Below, piece by piece: positions 59,091 to 64,000 of a DNA stretch of 64,000 nucleotides. Below the pieces are notes generated by a model. It searched no databases. It saw only the letters and a program-made list of their open reading frames with translations, and was not told the origin of the DNA. The position numbers were made by a program, and so were the translations under genes. Origin of the DNA: Heliocidaris tuberculata (lineage: Eukaryota; Echinodermata; Echinoidea; Camarodonta; Echinometridae); contig CM046838.1 of assembly GCA_025618425.1 (NCBI GenBank), forward strand, positions 11,970,466 to 12,034,465. Reading direction: 5' to 3'. Positions within the stretch are counted from its first letter, which is position 1; every line of letters starts with the position of its first letter.

Positions 59091-60540
59091 GTAATACTCA
59101 TGAAACTGAAGAAAAAAAGTCTTCCTCAAAGATGTTTTTGATGAATATCTTCAAGTTCATGTGGTTCTTTTGACAGGTGCTTTCACCTACTTGAGAACGA
59201 GATCTGTAAATGAAGATAATTGATTTTACGAGCTAATACCTATAATCCTGAATTGGATTAGGCATTTAGTCCTATAATATTGACGGACGGCACTAATTCT
59301 CAATATAACCTTTGTCTCCGAAATGTTTTCTTGCTGCTCATGGTCGTCATGGACGTTATATTAGGACAGTAGGACACCACTGAGTAATTAGTCAATTTTC
59401 TGTAAAGATGTAGTCATTTAGTGTTTTTTTTTTCCGACAAGCCCTGCTTAATCCTGAAATTTGCCAATAAGTCATGACATAATTCTTCGTCAGAATTGAT
59501 GTTATAATATTAGATTGATACTACATCTTATTGACATTGTGTCGTCTGCATGCGATGTCAGGTTAAAGAGAATTCCATGTCTTGTCAAAAGAGGTCCATG
59601 ATTTCTTGTATACATACCCTCGTTGGTGTATTGTTATCATTGAAACTTTGTTCAGGTACTTTATCTTCTCAAAATGATTTAGTGAACTTTTTCATGACAA
59701 ACTCATTTTCGCAACGTCCGACTTCTTGTTTTGGTGTGCCTTTCACCTTATTTTCCGCCCTGATACAATAAGATTTCAATACAACAAGGGAATTTCCTTG
59801 GTCCCAAGGATTTTGTAATAAGTGTAACAAGGTTGTGGTTGTGTTTATGTGTTAGATGTGTGTTTTTTAATGAAGGAAGACGTAGCACTAGCAGTTGGAG
59901 CAAGGAGGTACTATCTCCTTGGTTGGAGTCAACAACCTTCCACTTAAACATCGACACACTTTCCTAGGTTGTTTTATGACACGTTTCATGATCAAGGGTC
60001 CTTTCTGGATGTTCTTGGAAAGCTATATCACACATTTAAACAAACTCACAGCAAGCGCGCAGAGAGAAAAACAGCTGGATGTATCTCGAGCTCAGTGAAA
60101 TTTAACGTTGGCTTTTCTCCAAATCACTTCACAAGTCCCTCACCTATAGTTCGTAGCCTATACCCCCCCCCCCCAAATTACCGGGGGGGGGGGGGGGGAA
60201 GGCAAATCAGGAAATGAAAAAATTTAAACTAGATTATGGAGCATAAATGTATCGTGGATCTGAGCAGTGAGATTGTTTTGTCAAAAATATAAAATTAAAA
60301 AAATCATAAGTTCATTGATTTGGAATGTTAATCATTGCTTGCAAGAAATTTGATAATAGGCAAATAAACAAAGGGATCATTGTAAAGAGGGAAGGTACTA
60401 CGTAGGGTTTTGTCACAATTTCACCTATCATCATAACCACTCCTTTTGGTTGATTCCAAAGTCATTATGATTTTGTTATGTCTTTTGTTTTACAGGACCG
60501 GTGAGGGAGACGCTATGTGCAGAAGAATGCAATAGTCGAG
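58566..60540 (+). CDS. Unknown secreted protein, first two coding exons (5' partial gene)
   Basis: Exon 1 encodes a clean signal peptide, MDFKTLFVLACVAAGSLAG, with a predicted cut after Ala-Gly or Leu-Ala. Exon 2 adds PVRETLCAEECNSRG, with two Cys. Both introns interrupt in phase 1 with good sites (donor GTATGT; acceptor TTTTACAG; donor GTAAGA). A TATA box lies upstream. The 45-nt second exon and Cys spacing suggest a small Cys-rich secreted protein or peptide precursor, but the family cannot be named; later exons were not found before 64000 and may lie outside. Confidence 0.6.
58621..60495. other. Intron 1 of the secreted-protein gene
   Basis: Non-coding; holds a GA microsatellite ending in G10 (59033-59091), and C/G runs that pair near 60164-60198. 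The open frames seen here have no exon character. Confidence 0.5.
60496..60540 (+). CDS. Secreted-protein gene exon 2 (45 nt)
   Basis: Phase 1 to phase 1, 15 codons, RETLCAEECNSR. Preceded by TCTTTTGTTTTACAG and followed by GTAAGAAT. Confidence 0.55.
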
Positions 60541-61779
60541 GTAAGAATTAATATACTTAACTCAACTTTTTAAATATCTCCCAAGTCTGCATCAAGGGCG
60601 GTAAGTTGTGTGAGCTGTGATGGCGGGATAAAGATTGGAGTAAGATGTCGAGAGCTTCTCTAGTACGTCCATGCAAAATGGAGAGATGGAGAAGGGAAGA
60701 AAGATGGAATACAATGGGAGAGAGGTCGGAGAAGAAAGAAACCGTGCAGTCGTGTAAACAAACTGTAAGCCCCATAAAACTTGGCTGCTACCAGTGGAAG
60801 GAAGGGGCCACGAAAGGGTGCGAGCAATGGTGATTTGCATTGAATAGTGTTTTGGTCGTGCGTCAGTAGATTTCTTGGTAGAGCTAAGCTGATCTTTGTT
60901 GACCTGTTGCGCACGTGTATACCCAGCTGATTGCCAATGTTTACATCAACTCGCTATCCTATTGGTCGGTTATGAATATCTTGTAGACCTAATGACAGGT
61001 GTTTTATAAAAATATGTATACCTATTCTTGTTTATCACCAAGAAAATTATTGTTAGAAATAATGTAAATTTATAGAGTTGAGATAAAATATTCAAAATAT
61101 ATTTCTGAAATGTTTTTTAAAATTCGTGTCACCGCAAATTAAAAAAAAGAAGAAAAATTGAGAGTCTATCACAAGTAAGCTGTGTGAGAAAAACCGTGTG
61201 CTACAGTCTATAGTAGTACAGATACAGATAAGATGTGGTCGTTTCGATTGGATATTACAGTATGTAGCCTGTTGTGAAATGATATTTTGTAAAATGTGTC
61301 TATTTGGCATCTTGACTAGGAAGACAAACAAAAGAATAGCTTTAATTTTGATGAAGGACTAGGCAACGTATTCATGATTGGTTTATGAAAGTTTTGCAGC
61401 TTCAGTCCCGTTTGTTAATTTTGATGTCTCCTTTTTATTTTTAGATTTAAAATGTTTTGATCTCCACTTCTTTGGACCCGGAAAGAGAGATAATTACATG
61501 TTTATCTTCCATTTCCAATAAACTGGTATTTTGGTTAACAGACGTAATAATACCTCATCCAGATAATTGTAATGGTAGACTCTACCATAAAAATTGGCAT
61601 AAAAAGTAACAAATAAGTTAGACCCTAGGTCTAAAATGAAATCAAAATATTGAGCATGCATGAATAGGATTGTGACAATGTGAGTGAATTTATGTTCATT
61701 ATGGTTTGTACTTGTAGTATATTTGCTTTCATTTTTTAAATCATAGATTTTGTTCAGGTTTTACTAGTAATCAGATTCA

Positions 61780-61915
61780 GAGTGCCTGATGATGATGGTG
61801 ATGGATGGTCATGGTATGGTGATGATGAAGATGTTGATGGTTGTTGGTCATTAATGGTGATAGTGGTGATGATGATGGTTGTGGTGATGGTGATTTTGTT
61901 GATGGATGGTGATGA
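61780..61915. repeat. GAT/GGT-rich simple sequence, left part
   Basis: Imperfect (GATG)n/(GGTGAT)n; continues at 63046-63125, having been split by the hAT insertion. Confidence 0.9.
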
Positions 61916-63045
61916 CAGTGGCGGATCCAGGATTTCTTGAGGGAGGGGGCTCATTATTCACAAAATTTTCTGACAAGGAAAAAAAAAAAAAGGTCCTCAG
62001 CATTTTGGGCCTCTTTTCACTCATAGGCCCTGCCTATGTGGAACTGTGTCCAACATTCACTGTTGCAGCAGTCAAAAACAGACAACAAAATTGCTCTGAG
62101 CAAGCTTTAATTTTCTTAAATTTGCTAGATTACCTGATTCATGGACTCTTCAACTCTTACTGTGCCACAAATTAGGGGATTCAGAATTGAAAGTGAAATT
62201 TTAAATAATTATTTTCATCTCCTGTATGAATGATCTAGCCTGGAAAAAGGCCAGCTGATATACACAAAAGCTACTGAAGCCTATTCACCCATAAAAGCTA
62301 GTCTGGAGTACAAGGTTATCTTCAGATAAGCTTGTACATGTATAAGTGCCCCTTTTTAAAGGGATACTTTGGTAGGCCTGCATGGGCGATTTCCGATGAG
62401 AGAGGAAAATATACTCGGAGCTTCGTGTCACTTCGATACAAGGACTTCCATCGCACGTGCTAAAACATGAGTCACATGTTGGACCACCTCTGAGATAAGA
62501 CTGGCTTGTGTTTTAAATTTCGCGCGGTGGGAAAGTAATCAAACATATGGAAAAGTAATTACAGAGCCAGCTCTCTGGTAGAGCCTGGGATTAGTTACGT
62601 AATCGTGGCGACAACGAGTCGCGGCAGGGCAGTGCAGAAGCGATGGCTAGACTAATCAACCAGAAGTTAACCGTGTTTTGTATTTGGAAATATTTCAGCA
62701 TTACACTAAACTTGTTTGGGGGAACGAGGTTACAACCAGTTACAAGACTAAGAGCCCGGGACTGGTTAAACCCGAAGTATTCGCCGAGCTCCAGTTCGGT
62801 CAACTTCGTGCCGTCCGATCATTTATGACCTTAGTCTGACGGCCTCGCACAACGGGCGTGCTATGTGTACAAGTAAACGAGCCTTTTGCAAATTCCGCAC
62901 GATTTCATTTCCCCATGAGTTCTCATTAGACTACCCCTTTAACTCAAATCTCTGACAAGCAACAACAACAAAAAAAAAGGTCCTCAGCATTTTTTGAGCC
63001 CCTCTTTGGTCCCAGGGGAGGCCCCCCCCCCTGGATCCGCCACTG
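61916..63045. mobile_element. 1130-bp non-autonomous hAT transposon with 8-bp target duplication
   Basis: CAGTGGCGGATCCAGG at the left, CCTGGATCCGCCACTG at the right; GGTGATGA is duplicated exactly at 61908-61915 and 63046-63053. These ends are characteristic of hAT elements. AAAAAAAAGGTCCTCAGCAT occurs near both ends in the same orientation. No transposase frame. A second element is nested at 62356-62942. Confidence 0.9.
62356..62942. mobile_element. TTAA-flanked element nested in the hAT transposon
   Basis: TTAAAGGGATACTTTGG at the left and the complement of the right end TTAAAGGGGTAGTCTAA are similar; TTAA at both ends. Contains GC-richer DNA with short unassigned frames (62591-62828). 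Confidence 0.5.
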
Positions 63046-63399
63046 GGTGATGAATACTGATGATGTTGGTGATGGATAGTGATGATGTAGGTCATGATGA
63101 TGATAATGATGAAAATGATTATGAGTCATGACATTGACATTAAAATTTTACATTGCATAGGTGACAGAAAATGTTTGGTTGAAGGATTTTAAAGTATTAT
63201 TTTTCCCTCCTGCTTATATGTAGGGGAAGGATTAGTTGGGGTCAGAAGAATGTCTCAGAATGAAACAAAGGTTGATTTTTTTAAAAGTCAACTAGATAAG
63301 CAACAATTAGAGGACAAACAACTTAAAATCCTATATGAGGGACTTAGTAATCAAACATTTTAATGCCTCCCTATGGAGCATCCACCCTGGGGGGTCTGT

Positions 63400-64000
63400 C
63401 CTCATTGCAAGGGGGGTATCAGGCGTGACCAGAGACTCGCCAAAAGCACCCTAAACAAGTATTAATGTGATGCAAAAAATACACCCTAAATAAGTATCAT
63501 TACGTGTAATTTGCTACCCTAAGTAAGTAATCATTTTTTGTAAACCCCTAAGCAAGTAATAACCAGTTTTTCCTACCCCTAAGCAAATAACAACAATTTT
63601 TTATACCCTAAGCAAGTAAAAAAAAAAATGATTACAAGTACTTTGCGATCAATTCAACTCTGTGCGCAATTTCCCCCCAAGGCCGAGTTCGCCCTAGTGC
63701 CGAGTTAGCCCGCGAATAATGATCCAGTTTATGTTGATTTATGCAAAACAGGCTATGACGTCAGCTTCAGCTAAAAATGGTGATTTTAACTTGTTTTAGT
63801 GTTGAATGACCCTAAGTACGTAAGTTGATTTTTTATGACCCTAAATGCGTAAATCATCACTTTGAAAAAGATACCCTTTTTCTTGATTTTTGGTGATTTT
63901 GAGACCCTATTCATGTTACTTACGTAACGTGCCCGATCTTGAAAAACAACCCTTTTTACGTGATTTTTTGGTCGCGCCTGATACCCCCCTTGCAATGAGG
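63400..64000. mobile_element. Terminal-inverted-repeat element reaching the window end
   Basis: CCTCATTGCAAGGGGGGTAT at 63400 is the complement of the window's last 20 bases; the match continues into CAGGCGTGACC. The interior repeats CCCTAAGCAAGTAA-like units. It may extend past the window. Confidence 0.8.

Overview
The window is eukaryotic genomic DNA: AT-rich, with intron-rich genes, many microsatellites, runs of G or C, and many short inverted-repeat transposons. It most resembles an echinoderm, probably a sea urchin. That is inference from the repeat styles (TTAA-flanked fold-back elements, hAT-type MITEs, tRNA-derived SINEs) and from intron-rich, animal-like genes; no species-level marker is visible.

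1-21.5 kb (+ strand): one complete gene for SMC2, the condensin ATPase subunit. I could join 24 coding exons (1500-20915) with consensus splice sites and matching phases into an uninterrupted frame of 1213 codons plus stop. The protein has Walker A, Q-loop, hinge, both coiled-coil arms, LSGGQ signature and Walker B. The proximal promoter carries an NRF1-like palindrome, a CDE/CHR-like pair and a CCAAT box, which suits a G2/M gene. Introns 6 and 19 each hold decayed tandem copies of the neighbouring coiled-coil exon, the most unusual feature of the gene. Other introns hold inverted-repeat elements, including a fold-back minisatellite flanked by a 12-bp direct repeat.

21.5-33.4 kb: intergenic. 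It holds two likely SMC2 poly(A) signals, a tRNA-derived SINE, a 149-bp MITE, a second fold-back minisatellite, a 673-bp inverted-repeat element and a TTAA-flanked fold-back element.

33.4-34.4 kb (- strand): the last two coding exons of a small cysteine-rich, probably secreted protein that I believe belongs to the DUF4787 family. Its first exon was not found with confidence.

34.4-58.3 kb: repeat-dominated. It holds palindromes, a recent 331-bp tandem duplication, a GC-rich fold-back element, a satellite-like array, LINE 3' ends, a LINE ORF fragment interrupted by a MITE, a SINE and a long TATC microsatellite. One unassigned candidate exon lies on the - strand at 45475-45540.

58.4-64 kb (+ strand): the first two coding exons of an unknown secreted protein behind a TATA box, followed by a GAT-rich region into which a 1130-bp hAT element with a perfect 8-bp target duplication has inserted, and a terminal-inverted-repeat element reaching the window end. 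No tRNA or rRNA genes proper, and no viral or CRISPR sequences, were seen.
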